From Sanderia malayensis (Eukaryota; Cnidaria; Scyphozoa; Semaeostomeae; Pelagiidae), in the NCBI GenBank assembly GCA_013076295.1, contig RQOL01000395.1:1-64000 (forward strand): a stretch of DNA of 64,000 bases, given 5' to 3'. Below are positions 40,701 through 52,048 of the stretch, piece by piece (within the stretch, counting starts at the first letter, position 1; each line of letters opens with the position of its first letter). The translations under genes and the position numbers were made by a program. The notes under the pieces are model-generated. The model was given only the letters and a program-made list of their open reading frames with translations. It made no database searches and had not been told where the DNA came from.

Positions 40701-42481
40701 CTTCAAAAGGCAGTGCCTCAAGTGCCAGTGCTTCAAATGCCAGTGCCTCAAAAGCCAGTGCCTTGAATGCTAGCGCCCTGAATGCCAGTGCCTCAAATAC
40801 CAGTGCTTCAAGTTCCAGTGTCTCGAATGTTAGCGCTTCAGGCACGACTGCTTTAAGTGCTGCGAAAGAGCTTTCTAATCTTGGCAATCCCAAAAGGCAA
40901 GGAGCAATAAAAGTAAAGAAAGAAGATGCGACAAAAAGAAGCAAAAGAGAGGTTGGTGTTGTGAATTCATCTGGAGGTCGTGGAGAAAGCGAAGTCGCTG
41001 TAACAGAAGTGAATCAGTCAGTTGAAGGCCAGACAAGCAAGTCTACAGATACCGGTGTTGGTAATATGACGTTGAGACGAGCATCAACCAATAGAAAATC
41101 GACAATCAAAGCACCGAGTATGAGTCCGATCGCCGGATCAAAGCAAGCAAGTCCGTCCAAAGGAATTAATCAACCGGATCCGGTATCTTCGAAGAAAACA
41201 TCAGTGGAAAGAAAAAGCTCCTCTGCAACTCAGGTTAAAGCAACAAAACCTGCAACAAAACGTGATGTGACTTCATCTGTGGATCTAAAGACAAATACCA
41301 AAGCAAAGAAACAATTAGCTCAATCTGCTAATAAACTATCAGCTGCTAATGCTTTTGCAAAGTCAACAGCTGCGAAAGGAAACAGGTTATCAGGTACTGT
41401 GGCTGCGAAGGCGAATGGGAAGAAGGTTGTGGCGGGAAGCAAGTCGGGATTAAAAGTTGCAACTTCTGGTGGGAAAAATAAGGCGAGCTCGAAGGCGAGT
41501 GATGCAGAGTTGCAGGCAGTATCCAGAGATATTCACGGAGCATCAAACAGCACGCAACAGAGTGAGCCAAGTCTGGTATTTAATGGCAAAGTTGTGAAAG
41601 AGAATGAGCCAACAGCAGGGAAAATTGATTCTGACGATAGCCAATCCAATACATTGCTAAAAGGTAATGGAACAAACGAATATTCGAATGATGGCGACAC
41701 TGCTAAGGAATTTGATGCTGGACTTTCAGATGATGTTGTTAATAACAATGTTATTAATAACAATGTTGTTAATAACAATGTTGTTAATAACAATGTTGTT
41801 AATAACAATGTAATTGCTTATGAAGTTGGTGCTACGAGAGATGTTGTGTTGGAAGTTGAAATCGTACCAGCAGATGAAAATGTGGGTTTGGAGCAGACTC
41901 CTTTTTTTAGCGATTTTGAGTCTATTGACAGCGATTTGCAGCAAAAAGGTGATGTTTTTAAGGTGAATGAAGAGGCGAAATCTGGTGGTCTGGGAGAACA
42001 AACATCTTTGAATGCAAATAAGACAGGGGATGAAGAATACAAGGCTTCTGAGAGCATTTATGTTGATGAGAAGAAAGCTAACCTCGAGCGAGCGCCATCG
42101 CTGGACGAATTTGAGAAATTCGAGCAAGAGGCGATGCTTTTAGAAAACGGAACAAAGCAAAACGACGCCATTTTGGTACAAGATAACAGTTCCCCACAGC
42201 GACGAAGAAGTGGCAGCTCTAAAAGCTGGACCAGAGACAGTACCGGAGGATTGTCCACGCCTTCGGAATTGGTTTTGACGTCAGTTGAGGAAGGGAATCA
42301 CGCGAAGGAGAATGGTGTGAATCTCTCGTTTGTCGATGGTGAGGTTAAGAGTCCACGAATTTCTGCAACGTCTTGGGGAGATGTGGCTCCGCAATTTCGG
42401 AAATCGGGAAGCACTGGAGAGCTGAAGAACGCGAGAAGAAGATCTGTTGTGAATATCAGAGTGAGAAACGAGGAAATTTGA
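37714..42481 (+). CDS. alpha-arrestin with long low-complexity tail
   Basis: Three exons (37714-38704, 39148-39375, 39846-42481) give 1284 residues; introns are phase 1. I used the ATG at 37714 (MKELDSFTLTLES). Residues 1 to about 320 are an arrestin N plus C fold (GEVLQGSLLVTL, LPSSFES-like LPCSFES, YIRYFVAAFITRPW), as in ARRDC/TXNIP proteins, which act as adaptors for membrane-cargo sorting. The rest is disordered: basic Ser/Thr/Lys-rich, with a pentapeptide NASAS/KASAS/LNASA array at about residues 535-738 and a VVNNN repeat at about 1036-1062. The ARRDC family is usually 300-450 residues, so this tail is extreme. I saw no PPxY motif, which normally recruits NEDD4-type ligases. Cytoplasmic adaptor is the likely role. 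Confidence 0.85.
38876..38979. mobile_element. about 104-bp MITE in the arrestin intron
   Basis: Ends tagactcgcaacatttcgtcc and ggacgcaatgtagtgagtcta are imperfect inverses; related to 9869-9952. A sequence like gtctagacatctgttc occurs on both sides. Confidence 0.6.
40230..40840. repeat. coding 15-bp minisatellite
   Basis: In-frame tandem copies of a 15-bp unit (aatgccagtgcctca and variants) within exon 3 of the arrestin gene, about 40 units. A higher-order pattern is visible: a block near 40331-40480 recurs near 40631-40780 almost unchanged, as expected from segmental duplication. The opposite strand is also open for 325 codons only because of this periodicity. Confidence 0.9.
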
Positions 42482-43013
42482 GGTGAGAATTTTCACACGT
42501 TTTTACAGTCTTTCTTGTTGAATCCCATGAAGTATAGTTGTATCAGAAGGCTATACGTGACGCATGCGCGAGTTGAACGCTATCATGAAACTTTTAGTTA
42601 CGTGATTATATCAAATGGATTAAGTTTTAAACTTGTTGTATAAAGAAATTCAGAAAACTTCTGATAGAAGGACAACATAATTTAAATTAAAACGTAGCAC
42701 ATATAGTAGTTGATATAACTCACCTAAGATCAAAGATAATTTTAAAATATTCACATAAGGTCTCTGATTAATTATTATACATAATGATACACAAAAGTTT
42801 TACTTAATTTCAGTTGTCACTTTTCAACTTAAAATATTACAGGTTAATATAAATTGTGGTGATTACAATTTTAAAATAGCAAGTTCACAAAAAGGATTTA
42901 ATATCACATTAAAACTTGATTAAAATATACCTGATTAAAACAGCTAAGTTATTTCAGTGATGTGTGATAAAATTTGATGGGTGAAGATTTTATATCATTC
43001 GTTATCATTATTA

Positions 43014-44916
43014 TTATGATAGGAGTTTATCAGATTCATTTGACCCGTGCGTCGAAGTAGACGTGTTAATAGTCAAATCCACTGGCTCCCACTCTAACTC
43101 TTCGTGACTTCCCACCGTGTTACTTCGAGTTGTTTCGGGCGTCTCTGCGCTCAGCGGAGGAGTGATAACATGCATGGGAATCACTTCTGCATGAGTGACA
43201 TCATCTTTTGGTTTGGGTTTCGGGTTGACAATCTGGATGAAGTGATTTCCGTTTCCAAGGAGACGCTCTTGGTCGTTGTCCGAATGTCTTTCGATGACGT
43301 CATCAATATCTGTGTGACCCTCGTGATCATCAAGTACGCTTGAATAACGCTGAGAAAGAAAAACAGCATTTGAACTGCAAACCCTAATTAACAATTGAAT
43401 TTGAGATGGTTGTGATACCTTGATAGTTCAATGATTCATTGCAGTATTAAGAAGAAGTTCATACCTTGCTTTCGACGTGGTAGGAACAACTGGCCATGTG
43501 TTCCAAGCTGCTAAAATTGTCGATTTGTCTCATCTTCTTTATCTCACGTAAGGTGACAGGTGCCTTCTCTTGCGGTCCTTTCTTCTTCTTCCACCATGTG
43601 ATACCAATGATAAAGATGACGGCAAGACCCACTGGTAATGCAATGGTCACTGACAATGGTAGACGATTTGATGATCTGCTCTCGAGTCCGTATTTAGCGG
43701 CATAGATCAATGCTAGTTGAAGTCTTGATGGCTTGGGAGCTGGTGGGAAACAAACAGGCAATCATTCAGTTATCCATCATAGCCCAAACTAAGAAACTTT
43801 CACTGAGCAAACTTTATACACACCTGGATAAACTTGTAAGATTTGAGACGCTTTTGAAAAACCGATCTGATTGAAAACAATGCAGGAATATTCAGCATCG
43901 TCATCAAGATTAACTTTTTGCAAAACCAACTTGCTGTTGAATGTTCTCTCGATTTTGACAACTTCTGTGACTGTTAGTGTATCTTGATTTTCTGTAACAG
44001 AGTATTTTGAGGCTGCAAACTTTTTCACAAGCTCTGTTGCATTGTATGTCGGCTTCTTCGCACTGCCTGGGTTGCTCTTGCTATTTCTGCGTAAATTAAA
44101 TGTTCTTTGCTTCTCCCATTGGACAAACGGTATTGCGTAGTCAAATTCTGTTTGTGTCAAGCATTTAATTAACACCCTTGCACCAGTTTGCGCAGTGATA
44201 TTTCCAGGCTCAAGTGACATGATTCTTGGCTTCACTGTCTCTTCTCTCTCTGTAATAGAAAGAAAACCAGGGTAACCGAAGTCATACCAATGCCAAAGCT
44301 TCTTACATTGAGTAATCTGATTTTATTCTATTTGATCTGAGTATTTTGATTCTGTTTTACCTTTAACAGAAAGTATAAAGTTCCTGGTTAGTGTCACAGA
44401 TCCATTTGTTGCATTGCATTTATAATCCCCAGAGTCAGCTGGTAGTAGTTGCTTTAGTTCCAGCCTTCCATGATCAATTTGACTTCTTGGCAAAAGCCTG
44501 TAGCTTACTGTTTCAATTGGTTTTTCATCTTTAAACCATCCCACGGTTATTGTGGTTGCTCCCTCAATTTCACAGTCAAACAACACAGAGTTGTGCACTG
44601 CCAATTTTATCTCTGTTTTTCTCTGAATTGAGGTATTTACAAACTGAAATCCTGAAGAAAATAAACATCATTTGAACTAGAACACAAGTTACATTAGACT
44701 GTTGGAGATGTTGAAACAGAGTATGTAGCTATTTACCAATAGTTGGTGAGGATTTTAAAGTTGTCATTTGCTCTGGATTTTTATTTTCCTTTGCTGTGAA
44801 CCCCTTTGTGGTAGGCTGAAGTATTTTGGGGCTATTTTCATGCATGACACTCGTTAATGGTAAAGGTGTGATATGTTTGGTGAGGCTGGTACTGTTGACA
44901 CTCAAACTCTCGTCTT
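43014..44916 (-). CDS. FGFR-like Ig receptor without kinase (5' partial)
   Basis: Exons 44737-44916, 44361-44651, 43824-44249, 43465-43739 and 43014-43349, phases consistent, about 501 residues plus a missing 5' end. Order: Ser/Thr-rich linker; Ig domain (VLFDCEIEG...GWFKDEK...DSGDYKCNATNG); Ig domain (IKCLTQ...FVQWEKQ...DAEYSCIVFNQIGF), whose last strand matches FGFR Ig-III style; stalk; membrane span (about SVTIALPVGLAVIFIIGITWW) then KKKK stop-transfer; cytoplasmic tail of about 150 residues with no kinase. This is the FGFRL1 layout. It would bind FGF-type ligands and heparan sulfate by analogy. The signal-peptide exon must lie upstream, perhaps beyond the retroelement mass at 45157-59900. 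The 3' end faces the arrestin gene 530 bp away. Confidence 0.75.
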
Positions 44917-45156
44917 CTGTAAAATATCCATAAGCAAACATAAACAATAATCAAATATAGATTTGGTAAAAAGAAGAAATCTTTAATGAATTTTTCTTCG
45001 ACCTGAAAACCTGAGAGACATTATTGTTTGAAGATGAATTGGCGTGTAATTATCGAACTCTGGGTGACTAACCTCCTGTCATTCTGGTAACAGAATAAGC
45101 AAGTAAATACAGGATTTGAAAGCCAACATTAGCCGGCAAATTTGGTCCCTTCATCA

Positions 45157-46435
45157 AATTCAAATTCAAATTCAAATTCATATAATTCAGCAACAACTTA
45201 CAATTTAAATACTGATACTTTTTATGATATATAAGCTACTTGTTAATTTACATAAAGGTTAATCAAGAAAGTTGCTTAGGACGCTGAAAGAACCGAAACG
45301 GTTTTCGAGCTCAGCGCCCTATTTAGAGCATATACTTGAGTGAGTTAGTACATTACGCATACATAATACAATGTAGAGCAAACAGCAAAGCTACAATATA
45401 AAGTGCGGTTATAATTTTTTTTTTTTTAGTTATATATTTTATTACAGAATTTGAAAAAAAGAATTTTCTAAAAAGAAGGGAAATTTAAATGAAAAGTTAA
45501 TATAATAATATAATATAATATTAAAAAGGAAAATAAAGGAGGGGGATGAAATGGGAAAAGGGAGGCATGGGTGAAACACTTGTTTTTCATTTCAAGAAGG
45601 TTCATCATTTTTATGTAATAACGATTTTTTAAAATATTTGCAAAACAGGTTTTTGCTTTTTTTTCTCTTATTTGAAGGGGTATATTATTCCAAATTTTTA
45701 TACCATTATATGTAAAGAATCGCTTTTGTAGTTCGTTCGAATTATAGGGAAAGAAAGTTGTTTATTTGCAGATTGGCGTGTTTCATAGCCATGACGAGAG
45801 GGTGTTGTTCAAAAAAATTGTCAAAAATTGGACTTTGATTACCATTGTTAATGTCATATATTAGTTTCGAACATTCAAGATTGAAACTTTCTTCAAAATC
45901 TAAAATGCCTAATTTGGTAAAAAGTGGTTTAGCGCTGGCTGTTATACTGTTCGAAATTAATTATTCTTAAAGCTTTGTTTAAATTTCTTTGAACGGATTG
46001 GTAACTGTTGCAGTTGCACAGCCCCAGTTGATAATTCCATAATTGACATGGGGAGCAATGAATGCAAAATAAAGATTACGTAGAATATGGGCTGGAACGA
46101 AATGCCTAATTTTTGCCAGTATTCCAATTCCTTTTGATATCTTCATGTTAACGTGATTAATATGATTTTTCCAATTTAAGTTTTTATCAAGTATTACTCC
46201 AAGATATTTAATAGAGTCTTTTTGAACAATTGATTTACCATTTATTGATAGATTTATTTGAGGAGATAAATTTTGCTGGGGAGATGAGATTAATAGGAAG
46301 TTTGATTTTTCAACATTTAAAGTTAATTTATTCACCGTAAGCCAGTCCGATACTTTAATTAATTCTTGATTAACTGTGCTTTCTAAGTTTCCTAAATTTT
46401 GATCTGAGAAAAAGATACTAGTATCATCAGCAAAT
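45157..46435 (-). pseudogene. LINE ORF2, 3' part (RT palm end to tail)
   Basis: Minus-strand continuation of the reverse transcriptase after the insertion: DDTSIFFSDQ, then NKLTLNVEKS and SIKYLGVILDKNLNW, typical of CR1/L2/Jockey-type RTs, then the C-terminal region with at least one frameshift near 45970. Coding similarity fades near 45570. The 3' end is a short tandem tail of gaattt units (about 45157-45181), as many CR1/L2 elements have. Confidence 0.85.
46430..46435. other. target-site duplication, left copy
   Basis: gcaaat, repeated at 56197-56202 on the other side of the 9.76-kb transposon. Removing the insert and one copy rejoins the LINE frame at its FADD motif. Confidence 0.9.
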
Positions 46436-46499
46436 TACCGTGGCTGATTTGGACAACTTAGTCCTTATCTAACACTTGTAATAAGACTAGCGGCAAAAC

Positions 46500-46850
46500 A
46501 AGCGGCCGCTTATCAGGATAGGCGGCCGCCTGTTTAAAGATACGCGGCCGCCTGTTCTTGCCTCGCGTGTTATGCATGTTGTTTTTCAGTCAATAAATTG
46601 TCTTTCTGGTCTGTAAATTGTCTTTCTGGTCTGTAAATTGTTTTTTATGGTCTGTAAAGTTATCTTCTGGCTGGAAATAGCAGGATATATATAAGTGGCA
46701 GAAAGATAAGCGGCCGCTTGTTTAAGATGAGCGGCCGCCTGCTTAAGATAAGCGGCCGCCTGTTTAAGATAAGCGGCCGCCTGTTTAAGATAAGCGGCCG
46801 CCTGTTTAAGATAAGCGGCCGCTTGTTTAAGATAAGCGGCCGCTTGTTTC
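46500..46850. repeat. left subterminal GCGGCCGC array
   Basis: About ten copies of the palindrome GCGGCCGC, most in 20-bp units like taagataagcggccgcctgt, split in two blocks (46500-46555 and 46708-46845). A mirror array lies at 55999-56150. Probably binding sites for the transposase, by analogy with other elements with subterminal repeats. Confidence 0.9.
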
Positions 46851-46912
46851 ACGCACGAGCACCGAGGGTATAGATTAGACTCGGTATAGATTGCAATTGA
46901 TAAGATGGCAAG

Positions 46913-49900
46913 ATGGCGGAAAGCAGCAACGTGCAGCCAGATGATCTGCTGGTGTCTGGACTTGTGGACAACAATCCTTTATATCACAAGGTAAGCAATT
47001 CAAAAAACAGTAATTTGGACTATAATATAAACTTTTGTCCAGCCAAGAGTGCTTTATTTAGTTTTAGCAAAATAGCAATTCAACAAGAACAGAGTTATGT
47101 TTTAGGCCTAGGCGTAGGAGCCTAGGAGGCCTATATGTCAATTTGACTTAATAATGTACTGCAGAAGAGAAACTTTTTGACCAACCTCTCAACCACCAAA
47201 AGTCAAAAAAGAGTGCTTTTAAGCTTTATTAGTTGAAAGCTAATCAAATTTTCACTCCAAATTTTAAAAGTTTAAAAGTTAAAAGGTTGCAAATTTCTTT
47301 AATTTTTGGGCATACTAGTGTGGAACGTTTCATCAATGTTTGTTCTAATTGTTAAATTAATTATTTTGCTTTTATCAGGTTGATGAATTTCTGTGCCTAC
47401 GAGGATGTGGTTATTTACTTCCGCAATTCAAGTTGAACAAAATTGATGACAGTATAGCTCATAAATGCAGTGATGAAATTCTATTGCAAATGGGTCTACT
47501 ATATGGTGATCTTTTGTCTTTTCATGAAACATTTCCTAAAGATCAGATTTCCACTACCACTACCACTACCACTGCAAATTATCGTGAGAAAGTTGAGGAA
47601 TTAAAATTGCGAATACGGAGAACACACACTTCAAGACTTAATACGTCACAAAAACCAGTAACAGTTAAACCAAACCTTACAGTGCAATTTGGACTGAAGT
47701 GTCTTGAAAAAACAAATATGTGCATAAATTAAATAAAGGCTTTAGTATGGAAGTAAAACGGCAGGCTCTATATGATGAAATCCATTCAATATGCATACAG
47801 AAATTTAAAGTGGCCAGTCATATTGCCTCTTACTTGGGGACCTACTCTGGTAAAAAGATCAAAGAGTCATTCACCAACCTAGAGAATTACTTCTGAAAAT
47901 GAAAGATAAAAGAAAGCAGTCCATATATATCTATTTGTTCCGATTGCGTACACAAAACTGCAGTTCAAAGCACTTCTAGAAGATTGTGGAATGTCAAGTG
48001 ACGAAGATTTGATGTAGATCCTATTTCAAACATAAATAACTCAGGCTCATCAACTATCAGACAAACATGCAACAAATCTCTGGTTGTCCTGCTTGCTCCT
48101 GCACTATGTCACCTGAACTGCTTGTTTGAGGTGCACACAAGAAAAAGATTCCAGGAAAGCTTGAATTGTGACCGGAAGAAAAAATTCAAACCCAGCAATT
48201 GTAAGTTGTCTTATAATACAGGATCTATAAGCAACAGTTTAAGCTTACCTAACAAACATCTACATTTTGATTGCTGAAGTATATCACTTCAATGAATTCC
48301 AACTTGGTCAGCTGACCTTTAAGCACTGTTACCAAAATGATGTCAGCATGATGTGTCGCTAAATCCCAAATCGTGCATGGCTTTTAGCAACACATTGAAA
48401 TGGCTTGTAAATTTGAGAGCAATGCACGCTTTGGATTTTGCAACACATCATGCCGAGGCTAACGTTGTTTGAAGATGTATTTGAATAGAACTTCCGTGAA
48501 TATGAAAGTGTTTATTGGATGCCTTAGATAAGATTCAATTAGAGAATTTGAAAAAACATTGATAATGATTTTGTGACAATTTCACTTATTTCAGTTATCT
48601 CCAAACTGCACATGACGACGCAAATAATGAACCTGGGAACTTTCCGCGGCAACATACGAAACTACACCGGAGTTTAATTACGTGAAGCGAGGTAAGATAT
48701 TTCTCAAGGCCTTCAAGACGTCCGCTACGATACAGACATTCCATAGGATCACCTACCTTGTCTGATTACAACGGCAGCCTAGCGCAGGCACTTCTACGGA
48801 AGAAGAAGCCAGGGAAGAAATGGAATCAACTGAGGAAGATGCTGTGGTGAACAAGGGTATCCTACAGAAGAAGCCAGTGCCGAAAGTGAATTAACTGACG
48901 AAGAGGCTTTGGTGAACAACGGGCATCCTAGCGCAGGCACTTCTACAGATGAAACCGATTTGAGGGAAGCCGCTGACGAATTTGGTCAAGCAGAAGTGGA
49001 GAATTTATGAAAACTCCTGCTTGAGGAGTAGAAATGAAGATGAAGCACTATTGCCAGATGATGATGTCATTCCTGTGCCTGACTTGAAAGATGCAAAAGA
49101 AGTATATGAAGGACGATTGAAGATATTAAACATGTAATCGTGCAAAGGATAAAGATCGCTTTTGGTCATTGATATTTAAACAAAACTTTGATTTATCAAA
49201 GCATGAGGTAAAAATTCGTTTGCTGGAGAGCTGGTTCTGGTGCAGGTCCGTTCAGGGAGTTTTGACCTTGGCCATGAACAGGTTTTGTCTGATATCAGAA
49301 TAACATTTGGAAATCAGAATGCCTTATGCTTAAAGTCTGTTCCTGAGAGAATCATTCACCAGGATTATTACAAATTAGGGCAGCTTTGTTCTGTGTCTAT
49401 TTTGAATATTGTAGGGGCCACATTGCCTTCATAAAAGCACTGGTCGATTACTTGTTCGGTCACCAATCTGCACTATCAACAGTTTAATGTTGATGATGCG
49501 GAACTAAAATTCAAGCTGACAACATCTCCAAGGGAAACAAAGATGACCTGTTTGAAATGGAAATAAATCCTGTGGGCACTACAGAGGAATGCCAGAAACT
49601 GTTTGCGTTGAGCTACGTGTTATTCAAAAACGCGAGTTCTATTCAACAGTTTAAGGATGGCATTTTAAGTATCAGTTCTGTTCTTGCTGATCACAAATAT
49701 TTCCAGCATCTGAAGTCCTTCTTTCTACCAAGCAACAAACGTTTAAGTTTAACTGAATTCCTTGGATTGCTGAAATTTCAAAACACCGCGGAAAAAGGTT
49801 CAAATGACTTTTCCACGATCAATAATTTGATTTGTGATTTGGAAGTGTATTTTGCAGAAGTTGGTAATGGAGATGTGGATGGTGTTACTCTGGAGCAGTT

Positions 49901-50087
49901 ACTTTTCCTATTCACAAGCTGCGAAAGCATTCCCCTATTTGGTTTCGATAAACCTATCGAAGTGTTTTTCGAAAAGGATGTTTTACGCATTTCAACCTGT
50001 GGTCTATATATTACTCTGCCTTTGGAAGATACAATTAAAAACTTGGAAGTTGCTGTGAAATTTGGTGCAGGATTTGGAAGCATTTAG
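46913..50087 (+). pseudogene. HECT E3 ligase-like gene carried by the transposon, decayed
   Basis: A first exon (46913-46990, MAESSNVQPDDLLVSGL) splices in phase to 47381 (VDEFLCLRGCGYLLPQFKL, a Cys-containing N-terminal domain). A frameshift follows near 47727, after which coding continues in another frame (GFSMEVKRQALYDEIHS). 48000-49200 is badly degraded. A HECT N-lobe is visible in broken frames near 49225-49400 (GPFREF... NRFCL). The C-lobe is still open at 49557-50087 and includes RISTCGLYITLP, where the Cys matches the ubiquitin-accepting cysteine of HECT enzymes. Such genes are often mis-annotated as G2E3-like ligases in animal genomes. The copy cannot make a full protein as it stands. 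Confidence 0.65.
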
Positions 50088-50736
50088 CAATTTATAACTT
50101 ATGTTAATCAATAATTAATAAGAAACCTTTGTTAAACCGGTGTTGTTACTTTTACAGTTACATCACTTAGCTAGTTAAATGTTACAAGTTATCCACTTCT
50201 TGGATTACGCGAGAGTTCGGTTGTTTCTCGTTTTGTTGGCTAAGGCTTTGTTTTTTTCAGTTTTGTTACATTTTTTTATTCGAGGATATATTGCTAAGAT
50301 ATAAAAAGCTTTATTTTTGTTGCATTTATTAATGAATTTTTGTCGTTGTATTTGTTGTGGAAATCACTTGTTTGAAAAATACCAAAAATCAAAATACCAA
50401 AATGCAAACGGCAGTAGTTGAGGAAATCATGTGTCGTAGCGTGCCGTAATGTTGCTTCATAATTTCAAAGCGCATTTCTCTTTTATGAATCGAAGTATAT
50501 CTCTCAAAAGGTACAGTATATCGTGCAGGTATGGATTTGTTCATTTCCCTGTTCTTTGTTTGAAACTGCCAAAACAAGCAGTGGTAATTTAAGGTTTTTA
50601 CCTTTCAATTTCTTCATAGTAGTCATGCCGTTAACATGGACTTGTATCTTCTTTGTCACAGTTATGCATATCAGAACAATATGGGCATTTTTCCGACAGT
50701 GGCTTCAGACCGGACATCAATTCAGGGCCTTTTTTA

Positions 50737-51125
50737 CAGTGGTGATTTTTAAGGGGGACGGAGCCCCCCTTCTTAAAATATATGATGACTTTGGGGGGGG
50801 GGGCTCAGCCCCCCCAAACAATCTCTATCTACGCTCTGCAAAATTTCTCGTTATCCAAAAGTTACAGTTTAAAGGCCTCATTTGTAAAGATTCTGATGTC
50901 CGTTGCATGCCAGATGTTAATTCTCGTATCGTCGGTGTCTTATTCAGTTGTTTCTATCCCTTTAGAGGGTTTATAAACCATTGTTTGGTCTGGATTGGTT
51001 TTTGTGAGCACTCTTTTTCATATTTGCGCCAATGAAAATATGGGTGTGGTCACAAAAAACCACACCCACTTTGGAGGTGTTGCTTTTGGAGCCCCCCTTG
51101 TTAATTTTTTTAGGAATCACCACTG
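50737..51125. mobile_element. 389-bp hAT-type MITE
   Basis: Ends CAGTGGTGATT and AATCACCACTG with an 8-bp flank (ctttttta against ttttttta, one mismatch) fit hAT elements. Internal G-rich and C-rich runs (gggggacggagcccccctt) form hairpins. Confidence 0.7.
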
Positions 51126-52048
51126 TTTTTTTAGCATACAGACTGGGCGGCCTTGACCCCCCAGCCCTCGTGGTGCCCCCCCACTCAACAAAAGTGCCCC
51201 CCAGTTAAATATTTTCAACTTAATTTTATTTTGCAATCATGATGATTCAAATGACTCGTTGTGTGTGAAAGCTAGCTCAACTGTGTTTTTCAATGGTTGT
51301 ATCTAACTTGCTTCCAGTCCTATTGATATCATTTACAAGTGTAGTTGGACTTGTAGATTATATCAATAATACACAAACGATTTTTTGCTGTCCTTTCTTC
51401 AATGTTGAAAACTGTGATCCGTACTGTCCGTTATAACCGAATGTAGAAATACTAGGGGCGCACATTAGGGCATGTGGGGGGAGACAATGGGAATTTAGTT
51501 ACTAGGTATATTAAAATCAATCCCGCCCTAAAAATTGTTTTTAAACGAGTCTGGCTTCACGAATCTCAAACAATAACATTCAAGTTCAACTGGCTGCATA
51601 ATTTAAAGTGGTATTGGCCACTAATAGTAGATTTGCAAAAAAAATACATTTTTCAGCGATATCTGAGGCACCAAATTTGTAAAATCTCCCCCTTCGGCAG
51701 CAACCATGGTGCCGCCTCAGGTAGCCAAAATTATTTGAGCCACGGTACATTTCAGTCGGTCCAAAGAAATGTTCATGCAAAAGTCGGTCCCAAGTATGTC
51801 AACATCCCCAAAATTTTGGAATGTCCTTCCCCTGAGCCGGTTGCTTCTCTGAAAATATAGGTCCCCTTCAAGTTTCATACACTCACAATTCACAGACACA
51901 CTAACTGCAAACTTCAATAGCCTTTCAGTGCTTTTTGTTATTTCAGAATCTCCTGCCCGTTCAGATGCTTACATGACACTTAATGACTCAATTGTATAAA
52001 AAATGAAATAATTGCCCTTAATAGCAACTTGAACCTGTTTTAAATTTA
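51126..52048. other. transposon interior without a gene
   Basis: Sequence between two nested elements. Short open frames on both strands near 51474-51917 show no domain. I see nothing that can be supported. Confidence 0.5.

Noticed and set aside
39967..40944. 325-codon minus-strand frame with EALAF repeats
   Set aside because: Antisense shadow of the 15-bp coding minisatellite in the arrestin tail; stops are absent only because of the repeat period.
46586..46852. 88-codon minus-strand frame with KQAAAYL repeats
   Set aside because: Translation of the GCGGCCGC subterminal array; no gene features.
50523..51035. 170-codon plus-strand frame in the transposon
   Set aside because: Runs into the hAT-type MITE, is low complexity in part and matches no family.
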